From the NCBI RefSeq assembly GCF_030697375.1, contig NZ_JAUYQD010000022.1:1-64000 (forward strand): a stretch of 64,000 nucleotides of DNA. The letters are read 5' to 3'. Shown here one piece after another: positions 10,361 to 19,668 of this stretch; within the stretch, counting starts at the first letter, position 1; each line of letters starts with the position of its first letter. The DNA is from Rhodoferax sp. GTDB taxonomy: Bacteria; Pseudomonadota; Gammaproteobacteria; Burkholderiales; Burkholderiaceae_C. The position numbers were made by a program, and so were the translations under genes. The notes beneath the pieces were generated by a model. That model ran no database searches and had not been told where the DNA came from. It saw only the letters and a list, made by a program, of their open reading frames with translations.

Positions 10361-11430
10361 TTGAGGGCCTTCGGTTTAATACGAGGTGCTGCGTGGGATA
10401 TCGCCATGGCGCGGAAAGTGTTGTTCAGCAGCACCGCTGCCAGCAGTAGAACTCCAATAATCAGGCTGGCCCAATTGGCGTCAAAACCTGTGTAGTAGAT
10501 ACCTTGATTGACGATGGCAAAGGTCATGGTGCCCAGCACAATTCCCACGACCGAGCCATAGCCGCCCGTCAATATCACGCCGCCGATGACGACTGCAATG
10601 ATTGAGTTGAAGATAAAGGATTGACCTGCGGAGACCTGCGCACCGTTGTACAGGATCGCCTGGCACATTCCCACGAACGCGGCACACAGTCCACTGCCCA
10701 TGAACAAAGCAATATTGAGCTTGTCTGTCGGAATGCCGGCGTTGCGCGCACTGACCTTGTCACCACCCAAGGCCAGGATCCAGTTGCCGTATTTTGTGTG
10801 ACCCAAGATGTGGCCAACGAACAGCATCGCGGCAATCCACCACAACAGAATGACTTCGAATTTCCCATCAATGAAGTCACCAAAGACCAACTTTGTGATG
10901 GGATCGCTATTCAGTGCGACGCTCGTGCTGCCCGCCAGGATGACCGTCAGACCCAGCGTCAGGCCCGCGACTGCGAACAATGTGGCGAGGGTCACCACGA
11001 ACGAGGGCAGATCTGTTCGGACAACCAAGTATCCGTTGACGAAGCCCACGGCAAGGCCAAGGGCCAGTGCACTGATGATCCCAACGGGCAAGGGAAAACC
11101 GTAGTGACCGGAGACGATTGCAATCGTCATGGAACTGGCCGGAATTACGCTGCCGATGGAGAGATCCAAATGGCCTGCAATCATGAGCAGCCCGATAGGC
11201 AAGGCAATGATGCCTAGTTCTGCGGCAATATTCAGCCAACTTGCAAAACCACTGGCAGACAGAAACGTCTCACCGCCGAAAATGGAAAAGAAAACGAAGA
11301 CGCACACCAGACCAATGAAAGAACCAGTCTCCGGCCTGCGAATGAGATTCCCAAGTGTGGCTTTTGATTGCCCCTCACTTTCTTTGGCCTTAACCCCGGC
11401 CGGAGGGGAGTTGATTGAGTTCGAGTTCAT
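10357..11430 (-). CDS. Sugar ABC transporter permease (RbsC/XylH family)
   Basis: Hydrophobic; LDLSIGSVIPASSM and GGVILTGGYGSVVGIVLGT motifs; overlaps the ATPase gene. Confidence 0.92.
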   Translation of the reverse strand: MNSNSINSPPAGVKAKESEGQSKATLGNLIRRPETGSFIGLVCVFVFFSIFGGETFLSASGFASWLNIAAELGIIALPIGLLMIAGHLDLSIGSVIPASSMTIAIVSGHYGFPLPVGIISALALGLAVGFVNGYLVVRTDLPSFVVTLATLFAVAGLTLGLTVILAGSTSVALNSDPITKLVFGDFIDGKFEVILLWWIAAMLFVGHILGHTKYGNWILALGGDKVSARNAGIPTDKLNIALFMGSGLCAAFVGMCQAILYNGAQVSAGQSFIFNSIIAVVIGGVILTGGYGSVVGIVLGTMTFAIVNQGIYYTGFDANWASLIIGVLLLAAVLLNNTFRAMAISHAAPRIKPKALK

Positions 11431-11511
11431 GATTTCAGTCGTATGCAAGTTTCAGAAATGTTTTGGATCGTGGCCGGCCCAAGCTCTAGCTTGGGCCGTT
11501 CTAACTGTCGA

Positions 11512-12492
11512 CTAGCGAGCGCCTGCTGTTGCACCAGCGATCGTTGCGTCAACGTTGGACCCATCGACAATGCCAGGGCCCGTCAAAAGGGGTGTGGTGG
11601 GCACTCTCAGGCCATATTTCACGTACCCATTCAACAGCGATACGGCCAGGTAGCCTTGCATATAGGGCTGCTGGTCAATACAGAACAACTGGGTGCCGTC
11701 CTTGATACGCTGCAAATTGGTGGGGTCCATGTCAAAGGTTCCCAGCTTGACCGTCTTGGCCACACCCGCTTGGCTGATGCCCGCGGCTGCACTGGTGGCG
11801 TCACCCGCGCTGATGGTGATTACCCCGTCAATGGTGGTGTCCTTTTGCAAGGCAGCCTTGATGGCCTGAGCGACAGCTGTGGGATTACCGAAGCTGGAGG
11901 AGGGCAGAGGTAGTTGGGTGGATTTGCCACCACCCTTTGCAATGCCGTCAGCGACACCTTTGCAGCGGGCTTCCGTGTTTTTGGCGCCGGGTAGCGTGTT
12001 CACACAAATTACGTTTTTGGCGCCTTGCATGGCAAAGTAGTTGCCACCACCGCTGCCAGCCACGAACTCATCACTTCCAACATAATTTTGTGCGCCCAGA
12101 CGCTTGGCGGCCTCCATGCCTCCCGCGTTGTAAATGATCAGCGGAACGCCAGCAGCCACCACTTCCTTGAATGCAGCGTCCATCGCCTCAGGCACCCAGT
12201 CAGGTCCCACGATAGCGTCTGGCTTTTGACTCAGGGCCGTGCGAATCAGCTTTGCGGCATCGGGGCCCAGGTTGTCATAGTTTTGTGGGCCAAGCCACGT
12301 CACCGTGCCCCCGCCAGCCTTGACCGCCAAGGCGGCGTCATCCGCCCCTTTTTTCACTCGGGACCAAAACGGATCATCTGCCTTGCCTCCAATCACAAAA
12401 ATCTTGGCCCCAGCCGCCATGGCGGTCGTTGCTGTTATTGCAATGGCAGCGGCGATCACCACTGCCTTCACTGTGTTCTTTACTGCTTTCAT
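11512..12492 (-). CDS. Sugar ABC transporter substrate-binding protein (periplasmic-binding type 1)
   Basis: Signal peptide MKAVKNTVKAVVIAAAIAITATTAMAAGA; PBP1-like body. Confidence 0.9.
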   Translation of the reverse strand: MKAVKNTVKAVVIAAAIAITATTAMAAGAKIFVIGGKADDPFWSRVKKGADDAALAVKAGGGTVTWLGPQNYDNLGPDAAKLIRTALSQKPDAIVGPDWVPEAMDAAFKEVVAAGVPLIIYNAGGMEAAKRLGAQNYVGSDEFVAGSGGGNYFAMQGAKNVICVNTLPGAKNTEARCKGVADGIAKGGGKSTQLPLPSSSFGNPTAVAQAIKAALQKDTTIDGVITISAGDATSAAAGISQAGVAKTVKLGTFDMDPTNLQRIKDGTQLFCIDQQPYMQGYLAVSLLNGYVKYGLRVPTTPLLTGPGIVDGSNVDATIAGATAGAR

Positions 12493-12651
12493 CGATTTCT
12501 CCTCGTTCACGATTTCATAGTTACAAAACATGCACAAAGCGCACTGTTGGCGTTTGAAGCAAGAGCGGGATCAACAAACCGAGCTTTAAGCCATTCGAAG
12601 GCGTACCTAACTTAGACCGCTAGAGCACGTTAGTCAATCAATTCTCAATTA

Positions 12652-12669
12652 ACTGCACCCGGTTGCAGT
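12652..12669. promoter_or_regulatory. Near-perfect palindrome of the same family, candidate operator
   Basis: ACTGCACCCGGTTGCAGT, upstream of the minus-strand sugar-binding protein gene. Confidence 0.6.
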
Positions 12670-13224
12670 AGAATGTACAAGACTCTTTCTTTGAGTTTTG
12701 TAGGGGTTTTCCCTATACGATAAGTTGCAATGCAAGTAAAAATAAGAATTAACTTTCCAAAAATTAATAGTAAAAGCAAATAATTTTCATATTTGGTGTT
12801 TTTGAAAACAAACACTTCAAATATCTCTTTGTTAGTTGTAACTATATGTTTTATAACGATTTTTACAAAAATATGGAACTTGTCGGTACTGTTTATCGAA
12901 CTTTGCACTTGGATTTTTTCCGGAAATCCGGTTCGCACAAGAAGATTTTTGAACTGCACGATCCTGAATCAGCGGACCCAGGCTGAGCACAGCAACTTGA
13001 TTTCCCCCGATCAGTTCGCGGTGGCTAAATAGCTGAATTTTCAATGCTAAATGCGGTAAAAACTGCACCCGGGGGCGGAAGCCATTCAAGCATTGAGGTC
13101 ACTGTCCTGGATTTGGTCATGCCTTGTGCCGGAAAGGTATCAAAAAGAAGCTATCCCTATTCCAGGATGCGGTTGCTGGAATCCGGCCGCCACAACACAG
13201 TTAACCTCGATTTCTAGCTATTCC

Positions 13225-13278
13225 GCTATGAAGTTGATAGCTTCTTGCGCAGTATTTGCGGGGCTGGAGGCGACTTTA
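13225..13278 (+). repeat. Dispersed repeat copy A
   Basis: GCTATGAAGTTGATAGCTTCTTGCGCAGTATTTGCGGGGCTGGAGGCGACTTTA. Confidence 0.75.
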
Positions 13279-13596
13279 GACAGCGACCGAGTGCGCTTGA
13301 AGGTTGACCTGCAGCTTCTCGCGCACGGCCCGAAAAATGGCCGCCAGGTTGTCCATGCTGGGTTTGCCAGTGGGCGACAACATGCGGTGCAAACTCTTGC
13401 TTGGTTTTGCGGTCAGTGCCGACAATTGCTCAAAGCCAATGGTCGCGTTGACAAGGTCACGCAGTATCAACCGGGCTGTCTCCGGTCCACCGTTGAGAAA
13501 CAAGGTGGCCGCCTCATCCAATAGCGCCTGCGCAAAAGAGGCATCGCTCTGCACACGTTGTAGGACAGTTTCTTTGAAATTTCGAGTCAATTCCAT
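13276..13596 (-). CDS. HTH transcriptional regulator / putative addiction-module antidote protein
   Basis: MELTRNFKETVLQRVQSDASFAQALLDEAATLFLNGGPETARLILRDLVNATIGFEQLSALTAKPSKSLHRMLSPTGKPSMDNLAAIFRAVREKL, typical COG3636-like antidote. Confidence 0.75.
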   Translation of the reverse strand: MELTRNFKETVLQRVQSDASFAQALLDEAATLFLNGGPETARLILRDLVNATIGFEQLSALTAKPSKSLHRMLSPTGKPSMDNLAAIFRAVREKLQVNLQAHSVAV

Positions 13597-13684
13597 GTTT
13601 TTACCCCTTGTGTTTGCTGGTTAACACATAGGTTACCTTTTTTGTTGTTCTGCCCTTTGCAGTCGTTCCCAAGAAGGCACGCGG

Positions 13685-13780
13685 GACGCAGGGCGGCGTG
13701 GCACTCAACTCCGTTCGTGTCCTCCGCCCTGCGGGCTCCTCCTTGACCTCACTGCGCTGAGCGCCACGCCGCCCTGCGTC
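13685..13780 (-). ncRNA. Hairpin-framed element 1 (candidate structured RNA or mobile palindromic element)
   Basis: 18-bp perfect inverted repeat GACGCAGGGCGGCGTGGC / GCCACGCCGCCCTGCGTC enclosing a core shared with element 2. Confidence 0.5.
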
Positions 13781-13800
13781 GGCCAACATGGCTGGCTGCC

Positions 13801-13898
13801 GTTGCCACTGGGGTGGATGGTGCAGCGAAGTAAAGGAGGAGAACCGGGCGCAGCCCGGTTCGGGGGACATGAGCGGAACCATCCACCCCGGTGGCAAT
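13801..13898 (+). ncRNA. Hairpin-framed element 2 (same core, different stem)
   Basis: 21-bp inverted repeat GTTGCCACTGGGGTGGATGGT / ACCATCCACCCCGGTGGCAAT (2 mismatches) enclosing GCAGCGAAGTAAAGGAGGAG-hairpin-GGGGACATGAGCGGA. Confidence 0.5.
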
Positions 13899-14125
13899 GG
13901 CCCCACCAACCTGCGCCAGCAAGGTCTGCTCCCGCAGGCATTGCAGCTACAGGATGAACCGCCCCGCAGTCTTCGCACGCTGGGCGTGCCAAGGTGAGCC
14001 AGTGCCGCGCCTGGATTTCGCTTGTCTTGTCATGCGCATTTCTTAGCTCCCCCAACCTTGTTTTCTGGCGCTAGCGCTCTGCCCGTTGTACAGTTGCCAC
14101 TTTTGGCAAAAGAAGAGGTTACCTT

Positions 14126-14815
14126 ATGGTGAAAGCTTGGCAAGAATCCACCGTGGTCTACGGTACAGAAGACATTCTGACCAGCCTGTGCAATTCGGTG
14201 ACTCGGGTGCTGACGGTGGCAACCCAGTGCGATATTCACTATTCCGGGATGGTGCAGCGCATCACCAAGACCTGTCTCAAACCCGACATCGGCTGTTTTG
14301 TATTGTTTGACGGGGGTTTTTCCGGCTTGGTGGTGCTCAATTTTTCGGCCGCTACGGCCATGGAGCTCTACGAGAGCTACATGCTGAACATGGGCATGCC
14401 CAAGAGTGAGTTGGCGCTGTCTCACACGTCCGACGAAGTGAGCAACATCATGGGCGAACTCATGAACCAGATCGTGGGGGATTTCACCGGCAAGGTGCGG
14501 CGCGAATTGCAAACCCACATTACCCAAAACCAGCCCAAGATGCTGGTGCTCAACAAACAGGTGGTGCTGAGTGTGGACACCCAGTTGGACAAGCCAGAGT
14601 CCCGGCGCGTGACTTTCTACACCGGCAAAAACAATATCTTCTACCTAGAGCTGGCGATCGATCGCACCGAATTCATCAAGCTGCACGACTTTGAAGTCGC
14701 CGACACCTTGAATCCGGACGAAGTGATCGCGCAGGCCGACGCAGAGCGCAATGTCATTCAGCCCGCGCAAGACAAGAACGACCAGGACGAATTCTTGAAG
14801 TCCTTGGGGATGTAA
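14126..14815 (+). CDS. DUF3334-family protein
   Basis: MVKAWQESTVVYGTEDILTSLCNSVTRVLTVATQCDIHYSGMVQRI..., CheX/DUF3334-like. Confidence 0.7.
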   Translation: MVKAWQESTVVYGTEDILTSLCNSVTRVLTVATQCDIHYSGMVQRITKTCLKPDIGCFVLFDGGFSGLVVLNFSAATAMELYESYMLNMGMPKSELALSHTSDEVSNIMGELMNQIVGDFTGKVRRELQTHITQNQPKMLVLNKQVVLSVDTQLDKPESRRVTFYTGKNNIFYLELAIDRTEFIKLHDFEVADTLNPDEVIAQADAERNVIQPAQDKNDQDEFLKSLGM

Positions 14816-14832
14816 GCCAATGGATAGAGGTC

Positions 14833-14886
14833 GCTATTAAATCAATAGCTTCTCACGCAGTATCCTTGAGGGCTGGAGGCACTTTT
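14833..14886 (+). repeat. Dispersed repeat copy B
   Basis: GCTATTAAATCAATAGCTTCTCACGCAGTATCCTTGAGGGCTGGAGGCACTTTT. Confidence 0.8.
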
Positions 14887-14918
14887 TATTGGGAAAAGTG
14901 CCTCCAGCCCTTTATTTT
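14870..14918. terminator. Bidirectional rho-independent terminator between DUF3334 gene and xylA
   Basis: 17-bp perfect stem GGGCTGGAGGCACTTTT / AAAAGTGCCTCCAGCCC, 7-nt loop, followed by TTTATTTT. Confidence 0.8.
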
Positions 14919-16230
14919 AAATGTAAGTGTTCAGCAGGTTCTCCAAGCGCTCCTGCTGGCCCGATACCGGGCGGGTGTCGGTGTTGCGTTCCACGACTTG
15001 GGCGGCCAATGCGTCCAGGCTCATCTGGCCGTCCAACACGCTCTTGCCCATAGGTGCTTTCCAGCCCGCATAGCGGTCGTCCACCAGTTTTTCCAGTTGG
15101 CCGTCCAGAATCATCTTCTCGGCAATCAGGAGCGCGCGGGCTGATACGTCCATGCCGCCAATGTGGCCGTGGAACATGTCCTCGGGGTCTATGGACTGGC
15201 GGCGCACCTTGGAGTCAAAGTTCACGCCCCCGGTGGTGAAGCCCCCGCCTTTCAGGATGAGGTACATCGCCAGCGCGGTTTCCGGGATGTTGTTGGGGAA
15301 CTGGTCGGTGTCCCAGGCGCATTGCATGTCGCCGCGGTTCATGTCGATGGAGCCGAAGAGGCCCAGGTCCACGGCGGTGGCAATCTCGTGCTCGAAACTG
15401 TGCCCGGCGAGTGTGGCGTGGTTGGCCTCGATGTTGACCTTGATTTCCTTTTCCAGGCCGTAGCGGCACAAAAAGCCGTAGACCGTGGCGGTGTCAAAGT
15501 CGTACTGGTGTTTGGACGGTTCGCGGGGCTTGGGTTCGAGCAGGATGGTGCCCTTGAAGCCGATCTTGTGCTTGTACTCCACCACCATGTTCAAAAAGCG
15601 CCCCATCTGGTCCAGCTCCTGGCCCATGCGGGTGTTGAGCAAGGTCTCGTAGCCTTCGCGCCCGCCCCACAGCACGTAGTTGGCGCCGCCCAGCTTCAAG
15701 GTGGCGTCCATGGCTTCCTTCACCTGCAGGGCGCCCAGCGCAAAGATCTCGGGGTTGGGGTTGGTGGCCGCGCCCGACATGAAGCGGCGGTGGCTGAACA
15801 GGTTGGCCGTGCCCCACAGCAGCTTCATGCCGGTGGCTTCCTGCTTGGCAGCGAGCACATCGACCATGGCGCGCAGCTTGTTCACGCTGTCGCGTGGGGT
15901 GGCGCCTTCGGGGGCCACGTCGCGGTCGTGGAAGCAGTAGTAGGGCGCGCCCAGCTTGGCGAAGAACTCAAACGCCACATCGGCCTTGGCCTTGGCGGCC
16001 TCCATGGGGTCGGCCATGTGCTGCCAGGGGCGCTGGAAGCTGTCGCCGCCAAAGGGGTCCGAGCCATTCCAGCAGAAGCTGTGCCAGTAACACACGGCAA
16101 AGCGCAAATGCTCCTCCATGCGTTTGCCCAGCACCAGGCGGTCTTTGTCGTACCACTTGAAGGCCAGCGGGTTGGCGGAGTCGGCGCCTTCAAAGGCGAT
16201 GGGGGCGATGTTGGAGAAATAAGAAGTCAT
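14917..16230 (-). CDS. xylA: Xylose isomerase
   Basis: 437 aa; [90 protein letters not shown]. Confidence 0.97.
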   Translation of the reverse strand: MTSYFSNIAPIAFEGADSANPLAFKWYDKDRLVLGKRMEEHLRFAVCYWHSFCWNGSDPFGGDSFQRPWQHMADPMEAAKAKADVAFEFFAKLGAPYYCFHDRDVAPEGATPRDSVNKLRAMVDVLAAKQEATGMKLLWGTANLFSHRRFMSGAATNPNPEIFALGALQVKEAMDATLKLGGANYVLWGGREGYETLLNTRMGQELDQMGRFLNMVVEYKHKIGFKGTILLEPKPREPSKHQYDFDTATVYGFLCRYGLEKEIKVNIEANHATLAGHSFEHEIATAVDLGLFGSIDMNRGDMQCAWDTDQFPNNIPETALAMYLILKGGGFTTGGVNFDSKVRRQSIDPEDMFHGHIGGMDVSARALLIAEKMILDGQLEKLVDDRYAGWKAPMGKSVLDGQMSLDALAAQVVERNTDTRPVSGQQERLENLLNTYI

Positions 16231-16275
16231 GGTGGTCTCGGATGAAAAGAGCAGGGAGGTCGTTGAGTTAGGGAG

Positions 16276-17724
16276 TTATGCAGGGCGGTACAGGCTGCGG
16301 AAATGGGCGTAGCGGGTGGCCAGCAGGTCCTGCTCGGCCGCATCGGGGTGGTAGCTGGCTTCCACCTCGGGGCTCCGACAGACGGCGCCGGGGTCGGCCC
16401 CCGTGGCCAGCCAGGCCAGACGGGCGGCGCCCAGGGCCCCGCCCACGGCCGAGCTGCCATGGGTGACGATGTCCACGTTCAGGGCCGAGGCCAGCAGCTG
16501 CGCCCAAAAGGCGCTGCGCGCACCACCGCCCACCAGGGAGAGGCGGTTGACCGTGCTGCCGGCGGCATGGAGTGCGGCCAGGCCGTCTTTCAGGCCAAAG
16601 GTCACCCCTTCGATGACCGCGTAGCCCAGCCGGGCCGCGTCGGTATCAAAGCTCAGGCCGTGCAGGCTGCCGCGCACACTCGCATCGTTGTGCGGGGTGC
16701 GTTCACCGCCCAGGTAGGGCAAAAACAGAGGGGAGGCAGCGCGCTCGGCCAACGACAGGGCGGCGGCTTTTTCGGCCACCGCGCCGGCATGGGGGGCGCC
16801 CAGCAGGTCGCTCACCCACTGCAAGGCGCTGGCGGCCGAGAGCATCACACTCATCTGGTGCCACTGCTGCGGCAGTGCGTGGCAAAACGCGTGGGTGGCG
16901 CTGGCGGCGTTGGGCTGGTAACTGGGTGTCACCACAAACAGCACGCCGCTGGTGCCCAGGGACAAAAAGCCCTGGCCCGCCTGCACCGCGCCCATGCCCA
17001 CGGCGCTGGCGGCGTTGTCGCCCGCGCCACCGGCCACCACGATGCCTGGGGGCAGGCCCAGGGCCTGCGCCACGTCGGCCCGCAGGGTGCCACCGGGCTC
17101 GCTGCCTTCCACCAGGCGGGGCATATGGGCCTGGGTGAGCTGGGTGAGGGCCAGGAGTTCGTCCGACCAGGCGCGCTTTTGCACGTCCAGCCACAGGGTG
17201 CCGCTGGCGTCCGACATGTCGCTGATGTACTCGCCGGTCAGCATCAGGCGCACATAGTCCTTGGGCAGCAGCACCTTGGCCACACGCTGGAAGAGTTGGG
17301 GCTCATGGCGGGCCACCCACAGCAGCTTGGGGGCGGTAAAGCCGGGCATGGCCAGGCTGCCCGCCAACGCGGGCAACTGGGGCAGGGCGGCCATCATGTC
17401 CACACACTCCTGCGCGGCACGGGTGTCGTTCCACAAAATGGCGGGGCGCAGCACCTGGTCTTGCGCGTCCAGCAGCACCGCGCCGTGCATCTGGCCCGAC
17501 AGGCCGATGCCTTGCGCGGCGGCGTACTCCGCCGGGTGCATCTCACGCAGTTGGGCCAGGGCGGTGCAGGTGGCGGTCCACCAGTCCTGCGGCGACTGCT
17601 CGCTGTGGCCGGGGTGGGGGCGTGACACGGTGAGCGCCGAGCCGCAAGTGCCCACCACGGTGTGGTCGGGGGCCAAAAGCAGCACCTTGACTTCCGAGGT
17701 GCCTATATCAATGCCAATAAACAT
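16276..17724 (-). CDS. xylB: Xylulokinase
   Basis: FGGY kinase; MFIGIDIGTSEVKVLLL, LSGQMHGAVLLD, GGERTPHND. Confidence 0.96.
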   Translation of the reverse strand: MFIGIDIGTSEVKVLLLAPDHTVVGTCGSALTVSRPHPGHSEQSPQDWWTATCTALAQLREMHPAEYAAAQGIGLSGQMHGAVLLDAQDQVLRPAILWNDTRAAQECVDMMAALPQLPALAGSLAMPGFTAPKLLWVARHEPQLFQRVAKVLLPKDYVRLMLTGEYISDMSDASGTLWLDVQKRAWSDELLALTQLTQAHMPRLVEGSEPGGTLRADVAQALGLPPGIVVAGGAGDNAASAVGMGAVQAGQGFLSLGTSGVLFVVTPSYQPNAASATHAFCHALPQQWHQMSVMLSAASALQWVSDLLGAPHAGAVAEKAAALSLAERAASPLFLPYLGGERTPHNDASVRGSLHGLSFDTDAARLGYAVIEGVTFGLKDGLAALHAAGSTVNRLSLVGGGARSAFWAQLLASALNVDIVTHGSSAVGGALGAARLAWLATGADPGAVCRSPEVEASYHPDAAEQDLLATRYAHFRSLYRPA

Positions 17725-17726
17725 AT

Positions 17727-18866
17727 TTATTCCGTGAGGCTGGGGTTGGGAGAGGATTGCGGCGTGTGCATGGGGCGCAGTTCGTGGTGCAGCACCAGCG
17801 CGGCGGCGCCCACGGCCGAGGCCTGCAGCCCGTACCGGGCGGTGCGCACGGGTGGGGGCGCCATGCCTGCACTGCGGGCATAGGCCTGCAGGGTTTGCGT
17901 GGCGGTGGCCACGATGGACGGGTACCGTTCACACGACGGGCCGCCCACCACCAGCACGCTGGGGTTGAAGGTGGTCCACAGGTTTTGCAGCACCACGCCC
18001 AAGTAGCGCCCGCCCTGCGCGGGCTCGGCCAACTGGTCCAGGGCGCGTGCGCCAAAAAAGGTTTCGGCGCAGCCCCTGCGGCCGCAGGAACACAAAGGCC
18101 CGTCGATCTGCAAAATGCTGTGGCCAATTTCGCCCGCCATGCCCTGCATACCAGTGAACAGGCGGTCGTTGAGCACAATGCCCGCGCCCACACCCGCGCC
18201 GCAGGTGACAAAGATGAGGGACGCGTGGGCATCGCCTTCGAGGAATTCGTATTCGCTCAGCGCGGCGGTGTCCGCTTCATTTTGCACATGCACGGCCAGC
18301 GGCGGCAGGCCCGCCTGGGCCAGGGCGGTAGTGATGAGGGGCTGGAAATCCACATTGCGCCAGCCCAGGTTGGGGGCAAAACGCAGCATGCCCGTGGCCT
18401 CGTCAAAGGCGCCCGGCAGGCCCACACCCACGCCAAATACCTGCACCTGCTGTTGTCCCAATTGGGCATGCGCGCGCGCCACCAACTGGGCGGCCTGGTG
18501 GCAGACCGCTTGCGGGCTGGTGCCCAGCAGGGGTTCTTCCATGGAGCAAAACACCTGCCCGGTGAGGGACACCCCCACCACGCGCAAGGCCTCCACGGCC
18601 ACCTCCACGCCAATCATGCCGCGCGTGCGGCCGTCCAGTTGCAAGGGGGTGGACGGGCGGCCCATGCCCGCAGCTGCGGTGACGTCGTCCTCGGTCAACC
18701 AGCCCTCCTCGATCAGCTCGCGCACCAGCAGGCTCACGGTGGACTTGGTCAGCCCGCTGGCCTGCGCCAACTGCGCCCGGGACAGGCCGGGGCGGCTGCG
18801 CAGCAGGCGCAAGAGCACGCTGCGGTTGATGCGTTTGACAAGTTGTTGGTCGCCGGTGGTTTTCAT
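17727..18866 (-). CDS. ROK-family transcriptional regulator (XylR-type repressor)
   Basis: N-terminal HTH (GLSRAQLAQASGLTKSTVSLLVRELIEEGWL) and ROK domain (CSCGRRGCAETF); in the xyl operon. Confidence 0.9.
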   Translation of the reverse strand: MKTTGDQQLVKRINRSVLLRLLRSRPGLSRAQLAQASGLTKSTVSLLVRELIEEGWLTEDDVTAAAGMGRPSTPLQLDGRTRGMIGVEVAVEALRVVGVSLTGQVFCSMEEPLLGTSPQAVCHQAAQLVARAHAQLGQQQVQVFGVGVGLPGAFDEATGMLRFAPNLGWRNVDFQPLITTALAQAGLPPLAVHVQNEADTAALSEYEFLEGDAHASLIFVTCGAGVGAGIVLNDRLFTGMQGMAGEIGHSILQIDGPLCSCGRRGCAETFFGARALDQLAEPAQGGRYLGVVLQNLWTTFNPSVLVVGGPSCERYPSIVATATQTLQAYARSAGMAPPPVRTARYGLQASAVGAAALVLHHELRPMHTPQSSPNPSLTE

Positions 18867-18888
18867 GGTGTTGGAAGCGGCGCAGCAC

Positions 18889-19668
18889 TCACAGGCTGTG
18901 GGTCTGCGTTTTGCCTTCGGGTTGTTTGCCAGCGATGATCATGCCAAGAACTTCGTCCTCGGTGACATCGGCGGTGCGGTAGCTACCCACCAATTTGCCG
19001 TTTTTCATGACCGCCAGTCGGTCGCTCAGGCCAAACACGTCGGGCATGTCGTGGGTGATCAGGAAAATGCCCACGCCCTCGGCCTTGAGCTGGCGCACCA
19101 GCTGGCCCACCATCGCGGTTTCCTCGGGGCCCAGCGCGGCCGTGGGCTCGTCCATGATGAGGATCTTGGCGTTGAAGTAAATCGCCCGCGAAATCGCCAC
19201 CACCTGGCGCTGCCCGCCCGAGAGGCGGCGCACGGGGGTGCGCACGTTTTTGAAGTTCTTGTTCAGCCGCAGGAACACCTTGCGGGCGTGGGAGTCCATG
19301 CGGTGGTCGTCCAGCGTGTTCCAGCGGGTGAGCAGCTCGCGGCCTAAAAACAGATTGGCCACGGCGTCCAGGTTGTCGGCCAGCGCCAGGGTCTGGTAGA
19401 TGGACTCGATGCCGCAGCGTTGCGCGTCCACCGGGGTGCGGATGTGGGCCTTCTCGCCGTTGATCAGCACCTCGCCGCTGTCGATGGGGTAGGCACCGGC
19501 CAGCATTTTCATCAGGGTGGATTTTCCGGCGCCGTTGTGCCCCAGCAGGGCCACCACTTCGCCGGGGTAGAGCGTGAGGCTCACATCGTCCACGGCCTGC
19601 ACGCCGCCAAAGGCTTTGCCGATCTGGCGCATCTCCACCAGCGCCTGAGGTGTATTCACGGTGCTCAT
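18889..19668 (-). CDS. xylG: Xylose ABC transporter ATP-binding protein
   Basis: Walker [24 protein letters not shown]; operon context; single NBD-length protein. Confidence 0.85.
   Translation of the reverse strand: MSTVNTPQALVEMRQIGKAFGGVQAVDDVSLTLYPGEVVALLGHNGAGKSTLMKMLAGAYPIDSGEVLINGEKAHIRTPVDAQRCGIESIYQTLALADNLDAVANLFLGRELLTRWNTLDDHRMDSHARKVFLRLNKNFKNVRTPVRRLSGGQRQVVAISRAIYFNAKILIMDEPTAALGPEETAMVGQLVRQLKAEGVGIFLITHDMPDVFGLSDRLAVMKNGKLVGSYRTADVTEDEVLGMIIAGKQPEGKTQTHSL

Noticed and set aside
12645-12959. 104-aa minus-strand ORF in the AT-rich island
   Set aside because: Contains no recognisable motif, lacks a visible Shine-Dalgarno sequence and overlaps the operator-like palindrome; long ORFs are not informative in this composition, though a small transcript cannot be excluded.
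13601-13978. 125-aa minus-strand ORF as a possible toxin partner of the antidote-like gene
   Set aside because: It spans the hairpin elements and reads as Arg/Pro/Ser-rich repeat translation; no RelE/HigB features.
15163-17625. Long plus-strand ORFs (360 and 440 aa) opposite xylA and xylB
   Set aside because: Antisense shadows rich in Gly/Ala/His; xylA and xylB are unambiguous on the minus strand.
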